Shown: positions 54,627-63,143, counted from the stretch's first letter. The stretch: 64,000 bases of DNA from Methanosarcina mazei S-6 (GCF_000970205.1 NZ_CP009512.1:4030001-4094000), one strand, 5' to 3'. Notes: a model not told the origin generated them from the sequence alone. Numbers and translations: made by a program.

Positions 54627-55616
54627 TTGAGAAAATCAAGCATACTTATACTTGCTTTACTGCTGATCGCATCTATCTTCGTATCTGGCTGTGCTGATAA
54701 TGAAGATGAAATTACTGAACTGAACATCGGCTACCAGCCGAGTACGCATCAGATTGCATATATGACTGCCTATGAGAAAGGGTGGTGGCAGGAAGATCTT
54801 GCACCTTACGGGATCACAAAAATAAATGAATATCAGTTTCCTACAGGCGCTCCGGAAATGCAGGCTATGATGGCTGGAAACCTGGATGTAGCTTATGTTG
54901 GAGCAGCCCCTGCTATTACAGCCCTCAGCCAGGGTCTCGATGCAAAGATTGTTGCACCTGTACAGATAAATGGTTCAAGCATTGTTCTCAGGCCTGAGCA
55001 CGAGTATGAAAGCCCTGAAGACCTGAAAGGGCTCAGTATTGCTACCTTCCCGCCAGGAACAATCCAGGACACCCTGATCAGAGACTGGCTTAAGGATAAC
55101 GGGCTTAATCCTGAGACAGATGTAAAAATTCTTGGGATGGCTCCGGGAGATGCTGTCACCGCTATTTCAGCCAAACAGGTCGATGCTGTCTTCCTGCCAC
55201 ATCCCTCACCTTCTGTAATCGAAGCTGAAGGCAATGGGCGTACGGTTGTACAATCTGGAGAGATGAGTCCGAACCATGCCTGCTGTGTGCTTCTTATTAG
55301 CGGAAAACTTATCAGAGATCACCCTGATGTCGTGGAACAGATTGTAAAGACCCACATTAAGGCAACCGAATATAATCAAGAAAATCAGGATGAAGCTGCC
55401 CAGATCTACTCAAACAAAACCACAGAGAATGTAGAAGTTATAAAGAAATCTCTTGAGGAATGGGATGGAGCCTGGATAACAGACCCTGAACTGATTAAAA
55501 ATTCAACTGTCGAATATGCAAATATCCAGTATGAACTTAATTACACCCAGAAGCCTCTGACAGAAGAAGAAATATTTGACACAAGTTTCTACGAAAAAGC
55601 AGAAAATGAAGAATAA
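54627..55616 (+). CDS. ABC transporter substrate-binding lipoprotein (TauA/SsuA/NMT1 type)
   Basis: The 329-aa protein has a lipoprotein signal (ILALLLIASIFVSGC, with Cys near residue 22). Its periplasmic-binding fold contains IGYQPSTHQIAYMTAYEKGWW, MQAMMAGNLDVAYVGAAPAI, GLSIATFPPGTIQDTL and AKQVDAVFLPHPSPSVI. This fits the nitrate/sulfonate/taurine or thiamine-precursor binders. It sits outside the membrane and hands the ligand to the permease encoded next. The substrate cannot be read from sequence; a sulfonate such as taurine or coenzyme M precursors, or a pyrimidine, are reasonable. The start is TTG at 54627 with GAGGTG a few bases upstream. A hairpin terminator follows, which may raise its expression over the others. 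Confidence 0.88.
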   Translation: MRKSSILILALLLIASIFVSGCADNEDEITELNIGYQPSTHQIAYMTAYEKGWWQEDLAPYGITKINEYQFPTGAPEMQAMMAGNLDVAYVGAAPAITALSQGLDAKIVAPVQINGSSIVLRPEHEYESPEDLKGLSIATFPPGTIQDTLIRDWLKDNGLNPETDVKILGMAPGDAVTAISAKQVDAVFLPHPSPSVIEAEGNGRTVVQSGEMSPNHACCVLLISGKLIRDHPDVVEQIVKTHIKATEYNQENQDEAAQIYSNKTTENVEVIKKSLEEWDGAWITDPELIKNSTVEYANIQYELNYTQKPLTEEEIFDTSFYEKAENEE

Positions 55617-55684
55617 AAGAAGAAATAGAACAGATAAAGTGAAAAGTAAAAGGAACAATTAAATAAATTATTGAATATGTTAAG

Positions 55685-55714
55685 CTGCCCCAAATATAAA
55701 AGGGGCAGTTTTGA
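55685..55714 (+). terminator. Partial terminator between binding protein and permease
   Basis: CTGCCCC (55685-55691) pairs with GGGGCAG (55702-55708), followed by TTTTG. It lies 69 bp after the binding-protein gene and 74 bp before the permease. Such a hairpin could give more binding protein than permease. Confidence 0.6.
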
Positions 55715-55781
55715 ACTTTAACCATCCTGAAAACAGAAAACTGCCGGAAAGATAAAAAACTAAGAATCCTTTTAATAAGAC

Positions 55782-56570
55782 ATGAAAATTAATTTCATAA
55801 AAACAATCGAAGAAAAAGGCATTGAAGCATTATCTCTTGTAATCGCGGTTGCCATATGGCAGCTTGTAGCGGATAGAATTGTACAGAACAAACTGCTTCT
55901 GCCAAGTTTTTATGATGTGGTAAACTCTTTTACCGTGATTGTTAAAAATGGACTAATTTATACGGATACCCTGACAAGTTTACTCCATTTCTCAATTGGT
56001 ATTGCAGCTGCTTTTATACTTGGTATTCCTCTTGGAATAATCATGGGGTGGTTTAAAACGGCAAACAGGGCAATCGACCCTATAATAGAAATCCTGCGTC
56101 CGATCCCTCCTCTTGCCTGGATCCCTTTTGCAATAGTATGGTTCGGGCTCACACATCAGGCAGCAGGTTTCGTTGTGTTTGCAGGGATGATCTTCCCAAT
56201 AATTATTAATACCTACACTGGTTTTAAGAACGTTCCACGAGTCTATATTGAGGCAGCAAAGGTTCTTGGCTGTACACGTAATATAGACCTCATCCGCTAT
56301 ATTGCGATCCCTTCAGCTATGCCTTCGATTGCTGCAGGGATAAGGATTGCAATGGGTGTAGGCTGGATGTGCCTTGTAGCAGCAGAGATGTTTGGAGTAA
56401 GCAATAGAGGGCTTGGTTACCAGATATGGCACAATTATTACCTGCACAGAATGGATTTCGTGCTTGTATATATGCTCCTGCTGGGGTTCATAGGTCTTTT
56501 CATAGACCGTTTCTTCAGATACTATGTAGATGAAAAGCTTCTCAGATGGAAGTCAGGGACTGTGATGTAA
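55782..56570 (+). CDS. ABC transporter permease (TauC/SsuC type)
   Basis: The 262-aa protein has six membrane helices and a BPD-type ABC permease loop, seen in EAAKVLGCTRNIDLIRYIAIPSAMPSIAAGIRIAMGVGWM. It forms the membrane channel of the importer. It resembles SsuC/TauC (sulfonate or taurine) and ThiX permeases. A possible ATG start at 55782 lacks a strong ribosome site. The ATPase gene starts two bases after its stop, so the two are translationally coupled. Confidence 0.88.
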   Translation: MKINFIKTIEEKGIEALSLVIAVAIWQLVADRIVQNKLLLPSFYDVVNSFTVIVKNGLIYTDTLTSLLHFSIGIAAAFILGIPLGIIMGWFKTANRAIDPIIEILRPIPPLAWIPFAIVWFGLTHQAAGFVVFAGMIFPIIINTYTGFKNVPRVYIEAAKVLGCTRNIDLIRYIAIPSAMPSIAAGIRIAMGVGWMCLVAAEMFGVSNRGLGYQIWHNYYLHRMDFVLVYMLLLGFIGLFIDRFFRYYVDEKLLRWKSGTVM

Positions 56571-56572
56571 AA

Positions 56573-57337
56573 ATGGGTAGAGTAAGTGTAAAAAACGTTT
56601 CACGCATCTTCACCAAAAAAGAAGATGGGTCCGGAACCGAAGCTCTGCATAATATAAGTTTTGATGTGCAGGATGGAGAGTTTATCTGCCTCCTCGGGCC
56701 TTCAGGCTGCGGGAAGACAACACTGCTTAGAATAACTGCAGGTCTTGAGACCCTTACCTCAGGAGAAATCACACTCAATGGAGTTCCCATAACAGGTCCT
56801 GACCCAAAAAGAGGTATGGTTTTCCAGCAATACTCTCTGTTTCCCTGGAGAACCGTTATAGACAATATTACTTTTGGTCTGGAAATGCAGGGAATTGATA
56901 AGACCAGAGCTCGAAAACAGGTTGAAAAATACCTGGAACTTGTAGGCCTGGAGCAGTTTAAAAACAGCTATCCTCATGAGCTGTCAGGAGGCATGCAGCA
57001 GAGAGCTGCCATTGCAAGAGCCCTTGCTAACGAGCCTGAGGTGCTCCTCATGGACGAACCCTTTGGAGCTCTTGACGCTCAGACCCGGAACGTACTTCAG
57101 GACGAGCTCCTGAAGATATGGGAACAAAAACATGTAACATTCCTTTTTGTAACTCACAGCGTGGACGAAGCTGTAGTCCTCTCTGACAGAATAATAGTTA
57201 TGACTTCAAGGCCGGGAAGGATAAAGGAAATCGTAAAAGTGGAAATACCCCGCCCTAGAAGCCGAACCAGTCCGGAAGTAAACCGCCTGAGGGATCACAT
57301 CCTCAAACTTCTGGAAGAAGAAAGGTTTACCAGGTAA
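56573..57337 (+). CDS. ABC transporter ATP-binding protein (TauB/SsuB type)
   Basis: The 254-aa protein carries Walker A GPSGCGKTT, the Q-loop FQQYSLFPW, signature LSGGMQQRAAIARAL, Walker B VLLMDEPFGALD and the H-loop in THSVDEAV. It drives the importer. The ATG at 56573 lies just after the permease stop; an in-frame ATG at 56546 overlaps the permease end and is less likely because it adds residues with no similarity. No strong ribosome site was seen, fitting translational coupling. Confidence 0.9.
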   Translation: MGRVSVKNVSRIFTKKEDGSGTEALHNISFDVQDGEFICLLGPSGCGKTTLLRITAGLETLTSGEITLNGVPITGPDPKRGMVFQQYSLFPWRTVIDNITFGLEMQGIDKTRARKQVEKYLELVGLEQFKNSYPHELSGGMQQRAAIARALANEPEVLLMDEPFGALDAQTRNVLQDELLKIWEQKHVTFLFVTHSVDEAVVLSDRIIVMTSRPGRIKEIVKVEIPRPRSRTSPEVNRLRDHILKLLEEERFTR

Positions 57338-57380
57338 GTTACTGGAAAAAATGAAAAACGAGTTTTGAACGAGCCGAAAA

Positions 57381-57809
57381 TTATTTTTCGGCCCTAATAA
57401 TTACTTTTGTTAACGGCTCCACTCTTTTTACAGCAACTTTTCCAACAAGCTCAAGAGTTCCTCCCGCTTTTACTGAACCAAGAGAACAGCCAGGCCTCAC
57501 ACGAATATCTCCTCCACAGACTGCAATATTTATCCTTGCCCTGTCAAGAAGAACAAGTTCGGATACTGTTTCTATATTACCCAGAACTTTTGCTGCTGCA
57601 CAGATAATGGCACTTCCAGCTTTCACGTTGCCCTGAACAATAGAACCTTTCCCGAGTTCAAGTCTGCCTGATACGGTGAGATTTTTCCAGAACTTTACTT
57701 CCGGTCCGACAATAACGTTGCCGTCCAGTGTAAGGTCTTCTTCCAGAAAAGCCCTTTTTTCAATCACGTAAGTGTTGGACCGGGGGTGGTACTTAATAAA
57801 GCGCGTCAT
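57381..57809 (-). CDS. Bactofilin-like polymer-forming protein
   Basis: The 142-aa protein is rich in repeated Val, Gly and Ile with evenly spaced strands (LTLDGNVIVGPEVKFWKNLTVSGRLELGKGSIVQGNVKAGSAIICAAAKVLGNIETVSELVLL). This is the beta-helix pattern of bactofilins and other polymer-forming scaffolds. Bacterial bactofilins form filaments that shape cells. It lacks the usual flexible tails and may be a non-polymerising relative. It lies convergent with the ABC importer operon and shows no shared strand. Confidence 0.7.
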   Translation of the reverse strand: MTRFIKYHPRSNTYVIEKRAFLEEDLTLDGNVIVGPEVKFWKNLTVSGRLELGKGSIVQGNVKAGSAIICAAAKVLGNIETVSELVLLDRARINIAVCGGDIRVRPGCSLGSVKAGGTLELVGKVAVKRVEPLTKVIIRAEK

Positions 57810-58155
57810 TGGAAATTACTCCGGGTTACTGTCCCCAGCTATCGATTGAAGAAAGCCGTAAACAATTTGCTTTTATGGCTATGTAAAAACTTTGCCAATT
57901 GGATTTCAAAGTATGATTGAACATCTATTATATAATATCATCGTATGTTCACTAACAGAAGCCTCAATAAGAAACCGGCAAAATAATAGTGTACGGACTA
58001 AGAAAAATCAAATTGAAAAAAAAGACCGGCTAGAAAAAGTGATTCCGCGATACTCAAAGCCGGAAATTAGTGTGATTTTGAAATTAAGAGTAAAAAAGAC
58101 TGAAAAATTATAAGTAAATATTTTTCAGCCTGCTTTCTTTTTTAAATTGTCCTGT
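57810..58155. other. 346-bp gap between bactofilin-like gene and TRAM array
   Basis: No gene was supported. A rightward frame (57892-58113) has neither ribosome site nor known motif. The leftward promoter of the bactofilin-like gene should lie at 57810-57880. The A-rich stretch 58080-58140 probably marks the end of the TRAM transcripts. Confidence 0.35.
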
Positions 58156-58362
58156 TTATTCAACAAGGCTGGCAAAACCGTATTTGGGGAGTACCCTTTC
58201 GATTTTGATCCTTACTTCGTCGCCTACTTTGGTGCCCGGGACAAAGATTACAAAACCCTCTATGCGGGCAATGCCGTCTCCCTGGCGAGCGAGGTCCTGA
58301 ATTGTAACGTCGTAAACTTCGCCTTCTTCAACAGGAACAGAGCCACTTTCTTCTCTGAACAT
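58156..58362 (-). CDS. Single-domain TRAM protein, copy 1 of 4
   Basis: The 68-aa protein is a TRAM domain: MFREESGSVPVEEGEVYDVT, then IQDLARQGDGIARIEGFVIF and IERVLPKYGFASLVE. TRAM domains bind RNA; single-TRAM proteins of methanogens have been linked to cold response and RNA chaperoning. In all four genes the pattern AAAGGAATGGTTTTCATG shows a ribosome site nine bases before the second ATG, so the start is MFREE rather than MVFMFREE. This copy is the most diverged at the C-terminus and the last in the transcript direction. It may be expressed with the other three. Confidence 0.88.
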   Translation of the reverse strand: MFREESGSVPVEEGEVYDVTIQDLARQGDGIARIEGFVIFVPGTKVGDEVRIKIERVLPKYGFASLVE

Positions 58363-58423
58363 GAAAACCATTCCTTTAATCAGGTTAAAACTTGGTATAA
58401 CCAGGTGTTTTCTCAACCCAAAC

Positions 58424-58630
58424 TTACTCGACAACGCTTGCAAATGCAAACTTGGGAAGTACTCTTTCGACTTTAATGCGAACTTCATCGCCTACTTTAG
58501 TGCCCGGGACAAAGATTACAAACCCTTCTATGCGAGCAATGCCATCTCCCTGGCGAGCAATATCCTGAATTGTAACATCGTAGACTTCGCCCTCTTCGAC
58601 AGGGACTGAGCGACTTTCTTCTCTGAACAT
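58424..58630 (-). CDS. Single-domain TRAM protein, copy 2 of 4
   Basis: The 68-aa TRAM protein starts MFREESRSVPVEEGEVYDVT. It shares VIFVPGTKVGDEVR with copy 1, while its C-terminus (VERVLPKFAFASVVE) matches copies 3 and 4, so it looks like an intermediate. Starts of neighbouring copies are 268 and 271 bp apart. The ribosome site AAAGGA precedes the ATG at 58630 by nine bases. A separate gap of about 60 bp lies between genes, enough for individual promoters. Confidence 0.88.
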   Translation of the reverse strand: MFREESRSVPVEEGEVYDVTIQDIARQGDGIARIEGFVIFVPGTKVGDEVRIKVERVLPKFAFASVVE

Positions 58631-58694
58631 GAAAACCATTCCTTTAATTTACTTTAGTTAAATCTTTAGTGTTAATTTAATACCCCTTATTGAG

Positions 58695-58901
58695 TTACTC
58701 GACAACACTTGCAAATGCAAACTTGGGAAGAACTCTTTCGACCTTAATCTGGACTTCGTCACCAACACTGGTGTTAGGGACAAAGACTACAAAACCCTCA
58801 ATACGAGCAATGCCGTCTCCCTGACGGGCGATGTCCTGAATTGTAACATCGTAAACTTCACCCTCTTCGACAGGGACCGGGCGACTTTCTTCTCTGAACA
58901 T
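58695..58901 (-). CDS. Single-domain TRAM protein, copy 3 of 4
   Basis: The 68-aa TRAM protein starts MFREESRPVPVEEGEVYDVT. From residue 21 on it is identical at the protein level to copy 4, with VVFVPNTSVGDEVQ instead of VIFVPGTKVGDEVR. This points to a second duplication or gene conversion between these two. Its start and spacing follow the same pattern as the other copies. No separate terminator was seen between the copies. Confidence 0.88.
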   Translation of the reverse strand: MFREESRPVPVEEGEVYDVTIQDIARQGDGIARIEGFVVFVPNTSVGDEVQIKVERVLPKFAFASVVE

Positions 58902-58967
58902 GAAAACCATTCCTTTAATTTACTAACAAAATTTAAAATACTGCGTAATTATTCTCTCAACCCAAAC

Positions 58968-59174
58968 TTACTCAACAACGCTTGCAAATGCAAATTTCGG
59001 AAGTACCCTTTCGACTTTAATCTGGACTTCGTCGCCTACACTGGTATTCGGGACAAAAACCACAAAGCCTTCGATACGGGCAATGCCGTCTCCCTGGCGA
59101 GCAATATCCTGAATAGTTACGTCGTAAGTTTCACCCTCTTCAACGGGCACAGAAATACGTTCATCTCTAAACAT
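58968..59174 (-). CDS. Single-domain TRAM protein, copy 4 of 4
   Basis: The 68-aa TRAM protein starts MFRDERISVPVEEGETYDVT. Its N-terminus is the most different, while its core equals copy 3. It is first in the direction of transcription. The ATG at 59174 follows AAAGGAATGAATCTA. An upstream gap of 550 bp carries the likely main promoter of the array. Confidence 0.88.
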   Translation of the reverse strand: MFRDERISVPVEEGETYDVTIQDIARQGDGIARIEGFVVFVPNTSVGDEVQIKVERVLPKFAFASVVE

Positions 59175-59183
59175 TAGATTCAT

Positions 59184-59724
59184 TCCTTTGACTTCTATTA
59201 ATCAGCTTATTAAAGCTCCATGGACAGAACAGAAAAGAGTAAAAACAGTACTTTACAGGCCAAACTTGAAGAACCAAATTCAGGAAGTACACATTCTACT
59301 TAATCTATTACAGTGACTAAGCCCCAATAGAGCTTCGGATAAGTCAATTAATTGGTCATACTCATATTCGCTTGTATATAACGTTTTGCTTTAATTCATC
59401 AAAAAAAGAAAAATAGAGAAGTTAGGAAACTACCCCGAATCTGATTTCCGGAGTTCAGGAATCTTACTTCAAAAACAGGATAAGTAATGAGAAATTATTA
59501 ATAATTAATATAAAAAATAAAACTAATCTGAATAAAATTGTATATTACAATAAAAAATGATTCCTTAACATAAAAGTAAAATTTTCTTGAGATTCTGATG
59601 AATACAGAAAAAAATCCTGATTTCTGGTTATGAAGAAATATGGAAATTGCCTGCATAGGCGCAATCTATAAATATTTGAAAATACATTCTGAGAGTCGCT
59701 CATTAAATGAGAACAATAATGCGT
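59184..59724. other. 540-bp gap between TRAM array and tRNA-Lys
   Basis: No gene was seen. The right half is AT-rich (59480-59600). It should contain the leftward promoter of the TRAM array and the rightward promoter of the tRNA. An A/T box near 59665-59680 (ATAAATATTTG) lies at tRNA promoter distance. Confidence 0.35.
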
Positions 59725-59798
59725 GGGCCCGTAGCTTAGTCAGGCAGAGCGATGGACTCTTAATCCATAGGCCGGGGGTTCAAATCCCTTCGGGCCCG
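59725..59798 (+). tRNA. tRNA-Lys (CTT anticodon)
   Basis: The 74-nt sequence folds as a tRNA. The acceptor stem GGGCCCG pairs with CGGGCCC, and discriminator G is at 59798. The D-arm is GCTTAGTCAGGCAGAGC. The anticodon stem ATGGA/TCCAT has loop CTCTTAA, placing anticodon CTT for lysine codon AAG. The T-loop is TTCAAAT. No CCA is encoded. No intron was seen. A T-rich stretch (AACTTTTTCTGG) follows as terminator. Confidence 0.95.
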
Positions 59799-60081
59799 CT
59801 GATCTCAAACTTTTTCTGGCAATTTTTATCTTTATACCTCTTTTCTATGCTTTCTTTTAATGCTCGATTATTTCCACTTTCGGTGAATTTCCACTATTCG
59901 ATGAATTCTTACTTTTCGATCACCTGAGAGATAAACCTGAAATGAAGGAAGAGTTATCAATCAGGAAAGATAAAAACGCACATGATATTCTTCGAATAAC
60001 ATGCCCATAAAATGAAAGTACTTGAAAGCACTTTCATGCCAAATTAAAAATAAAAAGAAGAAAAGATGGAGTGCAACCCTG

Positions 60082-60252
60082 ATGCCAAAAGTAAGCGTGG
60101 AGATCCCTCAGGAACTCCTTGATGACCTTAACAAGCACGTAGGAGACAACAAGAAGTTTGTAAGTCAATCGGATGCTATCCGAACCTCTATTCGTAAAAT
60201 GCTTGATATGATGGACGAGATTGATAGGAGACATGGTAGGCTTAATGAGTGA
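60082..60252 (+). CDS. Ribbon-helix-helix DNA-binding protein
   Basis: The 56-aa protein has the ribbon-helix-helix (CopG/Arc/NikR N-terminal) pattern: MPKVSVEIPQELLDDLNKHV as the strand and first helix, then FVSQSDAIRTSIRKMLDMM as the second helix. Such proteins bind DNA as dimers and often control nearby genes or act as antitoxins. No toxin gene was seen beside it. The ATG at 60082 follows GGAG about ten bases upstream; a longer frame from 60022 overlaps the ribosome site. It stands alone; the gap 60253-60513 holds no gene. Confidence 0.85.
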   Translation: MPKVSVEIPQELLDDLNKHVGDNKKFVSQSDAIRTSIRKMLDMMDEIDRRHGRLNE

Positions 60253-60513
60253 ATCCCTGGCATATGAAACTCTATCCGACAAAAAATCTTATTAAACTAA
60301 AAACTACAAAAATACCACCCCTTTATTTCTACTGTGTTCTGGGATCAGTAGACTAATTTTATGAGATTTACAGGGAGTAGCAGATTTTCTTCTGGAAAAA
60401 ATGAGGGTTGACTATAATATAATCAGAGAAGTTTCTGATTTTTCGGCGGGTTATTGAAAGAAAAATCTTCAGACTTAAAAAGAAAGAGGACCTAAAAAGA
60501 AAGGTTTTCAGGG

Positions 60514-61548
60514 TTAAAGATTTTCCCTGAAATTTTTGATACCCTGTGCGACGTTTGAAAGCAGGATAAAAGCTATTCTCTGGTTAGGCCATGAACCCAG
60601 GCCGCAGTCAGGACCCACATATTTGATCAGACTGCCAAAACGCCTGTATGCCAGCTTCAACCTTTTTTCAATAACTTCCGGAGTTTCCAGCTGCGAAACG
60701 ATTTCAGGGATATATTGCTGATCTTTCCAGATGTTGGTACAGTATTTCTCATTGAGAATTCCAGCAAGGGAAAAAATATCCGTTCTTGCAATTCCAATCC
60801 TCAGGAAAGAATCGGTGTCTTCAAGCATCTTTTTGTCAATAAGCTCAAGGTAAGAAGGAGTGCCTGCAGACTCAACGCCTATTACATTGATTGTGGTGGT
60901 CTCACAGGCATAATTGTAATAAAGAGGGGAATGAAGATGGATCTCCACGTCAGCTCCCCATTTGCTTGCAGCCTTAGAAGCTTCTGTAAGGGCGGAGATA
61001 ACATCGTTTTCATCAAAGGCAAGTTCAGGATTGAGTCCTATGCTTGGCTCGTCAATTGAAACCGTTGCGATCTTAAAGTGTTTTGCAGATTTCATCGAGT
61101 TCCGGACAAACCTGTTTATGCTCTTTGCAAAAAGAGTGTATATATCCGTATACCTGGTGCCTCCGAACTCTTTCAGGTAAAGTTCGGTTGGGCCGGTCAC
61201 ACAGATACGGACCTTTAAGGTCTCCCCGAATTTTTCTTTATAAGCTTTTGCTACCGTCTCTATAGCCTCAAGCTCTTCAATCCTTGCGCATTCCAGTTTT
61301 ACCTCAAAGGGACTGTCTGTACAGTTAGAATCCCGGATAACCTTCAGGAACTGCTCGTTCATGTCCTGATACTGGGGATAGGTAGGAACTTCTACGCCTG
61401 CATCGATTTTCTGCTGAAAAGCATCATTGATTACAGTAAAAAGTTTCTCATCTTCTGCTCTCGTTTTAAAGGCATTCTGCACCCATTCCCTGCTAACTCC
61501 TTCAGGGAGTGGATAGCTTCCTATATCATCAAAGATGATTTCTTTCAT
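60514..61548 (-). CDS. MetE C-terminal-like (core methionine synthase family) protein 1
   Basis: The 344-aa protein matches the barrel of cobalamin-independent methionine synthase. It has an N-terminal DDIGSYPLPEGVSREWV, the IDEPSIGLNPELAFD stretch, and zinc-site segments HLHSP (H204, H206), NVIGVES (E226) and GPDCGLGSW (C315). Canonical MetE uses His-Cys-Glu-Cys; here the first Cys is His. Members of the short 'core MetE' family take methyl groups from methylated corrinoids or proteins. Methionine synthesis or methyl transfer is likely, but the reaction is uncertain. It is the downstream one of two paralogues read leftward. Confidence 0.8.
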   Translation of the reverse strand: MKEIIFDDIGSYPLPEGVSREWVQNAFKTRAEDEKLFTVINDAFQQKIDAGVEVPTYPQYQDMNEQFLKVIRDSNCTDSPFEVKLECARIEELEAIETVAKAYKEKFGETLKVRICVTGPTELYLKEFGGTRYTDIYTLFAKSINRFVRNSMKSAKHFKIATVSIDEPSIGLNPELAFDENDVISALTEASKAASKWGADVEIHLHSPLYYNYACETTTINVIGVESAGTPSYLELIDKKMLEDTDSFLRIGIARTDIFSLAGILNEKYCTNIWKDQQYIPEIVSQLETPEVIEKRLKLAYRRFGSLIKYVGPDCGLGSWPNQRIAFILLSNVAQGIKNFRENL

Positions 61549-61689
61549 GCTCTCTAGTATACCTGTAAGAATTTATTATTATTGGAAAGACAGTAAAATT
61601 ATAAAATAACAGATGAGAAATACTATGAGAATATCTTCTCAAAGGAGAACAATTCATCTGTTTATCCGTTGATTTTTTTCGAGTTGCCC

Positions 61690-61795
61690 CCCCTTCCGGA
61701 GTTATTCATCTACCCGGGCTGTTAATTTGCCTGAATTGTCCATTTTCCGGAGTTGTTCATTTACCTGGATTGTAACTTTCCGGAGCTATTAGAGG
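61690..61795. repeat. 33-bp degenerate tandem repeat, 3 copies
   Basis: Units starting TTCCGGAGTT(A/G)TTCAT at 61695 and 61751, and a shorter third one (TTTCCGGAGCTATTA) at about 61781, lie in the 240-bp gap between the two MetE-like genes and overlap the stop of the second. An additional ACC(C/T)GG(G/A)(C/T)TGT element lies in each of the first two units. Confidence 0.65.
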
Positions 61796-62829
61796 TCTTT
61801 CATCTCTGCATTAAATGCATTGATGCCTTTTGCCGTATTTTCAAGCAATCTGAAAGCAAGCTCCTGGTCCGGCCAGAATGCTAGCCCGCAGTCAGGACTT
61901 GCGTATTTTATACGGTCCCCAAGAATAGAGCAGGCTTTTTCAAGCCTTTTTTGTATTATATCAGGAGTTTCAAGTTCCGTGACGATTTTTTGCATATATT
62001 CTTTTTCTTTCCAGGCGTTAACTCCATAGGTCTCGTTAACCATGCCTATGAGGCTTGAAATATCAGTCCGTGAGACCCCGAGCCTTATATAAGTATTCGA
62101 ATCTTCCAGAATTTTTTTGTCCATAAGGTCTATATAAGAAGGAGTTGCAGCGTATTCAAACCCCATAACGTTGATAGGGGTCTCGCAAATGAGTTTGTAC
62201 TTTAAAGGAGAGTGCAGGTGGATCTCCACATCAGCCCCCTGTTTCCGCGCGTAAGTGGAAGCCAGAGTAAGGGCAGAAACAATATCTAAGTCAGAAAACT
62301 GAATTTTATCGTTCATTCCAAGGCTTGGTTCATCCAGGGCGATAACCTTAATTTTGAAGTTTTTCGCAGCTTTAAACGCCTGCTTTATGAAGTTCTCAAT
62401 ATTCAGAGCCATGATATGGTATGCATCTGAGAAAGCCGTTGCCCCGAAAGCCTGAAGGTAAAGGTCAGTTGGACCGGCAACACAAACTCTAACCTCCAGA
62501 GTCTTGCCTGTCCTTTCTCTGTACTGTTTTGCAACCTCATCAATTATCTCCAGCTCAAGGATTTTTGCGTTCTCTTCTTTTAAGACGTAGGGCTCATAAC
62601 AGTTTTTCTCATCTCTGATAATGTCAAGAAACTGTCCTATCATATCTCTAAACTGCGGATAAGTGGGAACATGAACTCCAGCGTCTATTTTTCTCTGAAA
62701 AGCGTCACTTACCAGAGAAAAGAGTTTTTGGTCCTCAGTTCGGCTCTCGGCTGCAGCTTTCACCCATTCCCTCGTAAAACCTTCAGGTGTTGGGAGACTG
62801 CCTCCATCGATAAAAATGATCTCCTGCAT
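61789..62829 (-). CDS. MetE C-terminal-like (core methionine synthase family) protein 2
   Basis: The 346-aa paralogue starts MQEIIFIDGGSLPTPEGFTREWV and has LDEPSLGMNDKIQF. It has the same zinc-site variant as its neighbour: HLHSP (H204, H206), NVMGFEYA (E225) and SPDCGLAFW (C314). The two share most blocks and probably came from a tandem duplication, though they have diverged by about half their residues by eye. Two copies suggest separate methyl donors or acceptors. Its ATG is at 62829. No separate promoter element was identified in the gap. Confidence 0.8.
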   Translation of the reverse strand: MQEIIFIDGGSLPTPEGFTREWVKAAAESRTEDQKLFSLVSDAFQRKIDAGVHVPTYPQFRDMIGQFLDIIRDEKNCYEPYVLKEENAKILELEIIDEVAKQYRERTGKTLEVRVCVAGPTDLYLQAFGATAFSDAYHIMALNIENFIKQAFKAAKNFKIKVIALDEPSLGMNDKIQFSDLDIVSALTLASTYARKQGADVEIHLHSPLKYKLICETPINVMGFEYAATPSYIDLMDKKILEDSNTYIRLGVSRTDISSLIGMVNETYGVNAWKEKEYMQKIVTELETPDIIQKRLEKACSILGDRIKYASPDCGLAFWPDQELAFRLLENTAKGINAFNAEMKDL

Positions 62830-63143
62830 ATTTGTATGTAAGATTGATCGAGTATTATAAGTATTGGAATTACTCCGAATAATAAACTTAAGGAACAGAT
62901 AATAAAATAAAACTTTTAAAAGAATAATATATAAAAATATTTAACAGTATAAATATAAAAATAAATTTAAAGTAACAAAGAGTATAGAGTTTAAGGGAGT
63001 TTTAAGAGCTTTGCCCGGAACAGGCATATTCGAAATTTAACATTTCGGTCTTTCTCTTAAATTGTTAAAATAATTCAGGAGCTGCAGAGAAGTTTAAAAT
63101 TACCACATTGTTTAAGATGTCAGGTTTTTGGGGGGTTTGGGTT
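62830..63143. other. 314-bp gap between MetE-like 2 and the asparagine-synthase-like gene
   Basis: The region is AT-rich with no gene. A small hairpin CGAAAT/ATTTCG lies at about 63029-63046. The G-rich GGGGGGTTTGGG just before 63144 (63129-63140) is the probable ribosome site of the next gene. Divergent promoters are expected near 62870-62960. Confidence 0.35.

Noticed and set aside
57892-58113. 73-codon frame before the TRAM array
   Set aside because: No ribosome site and a Lys-rich random composition.
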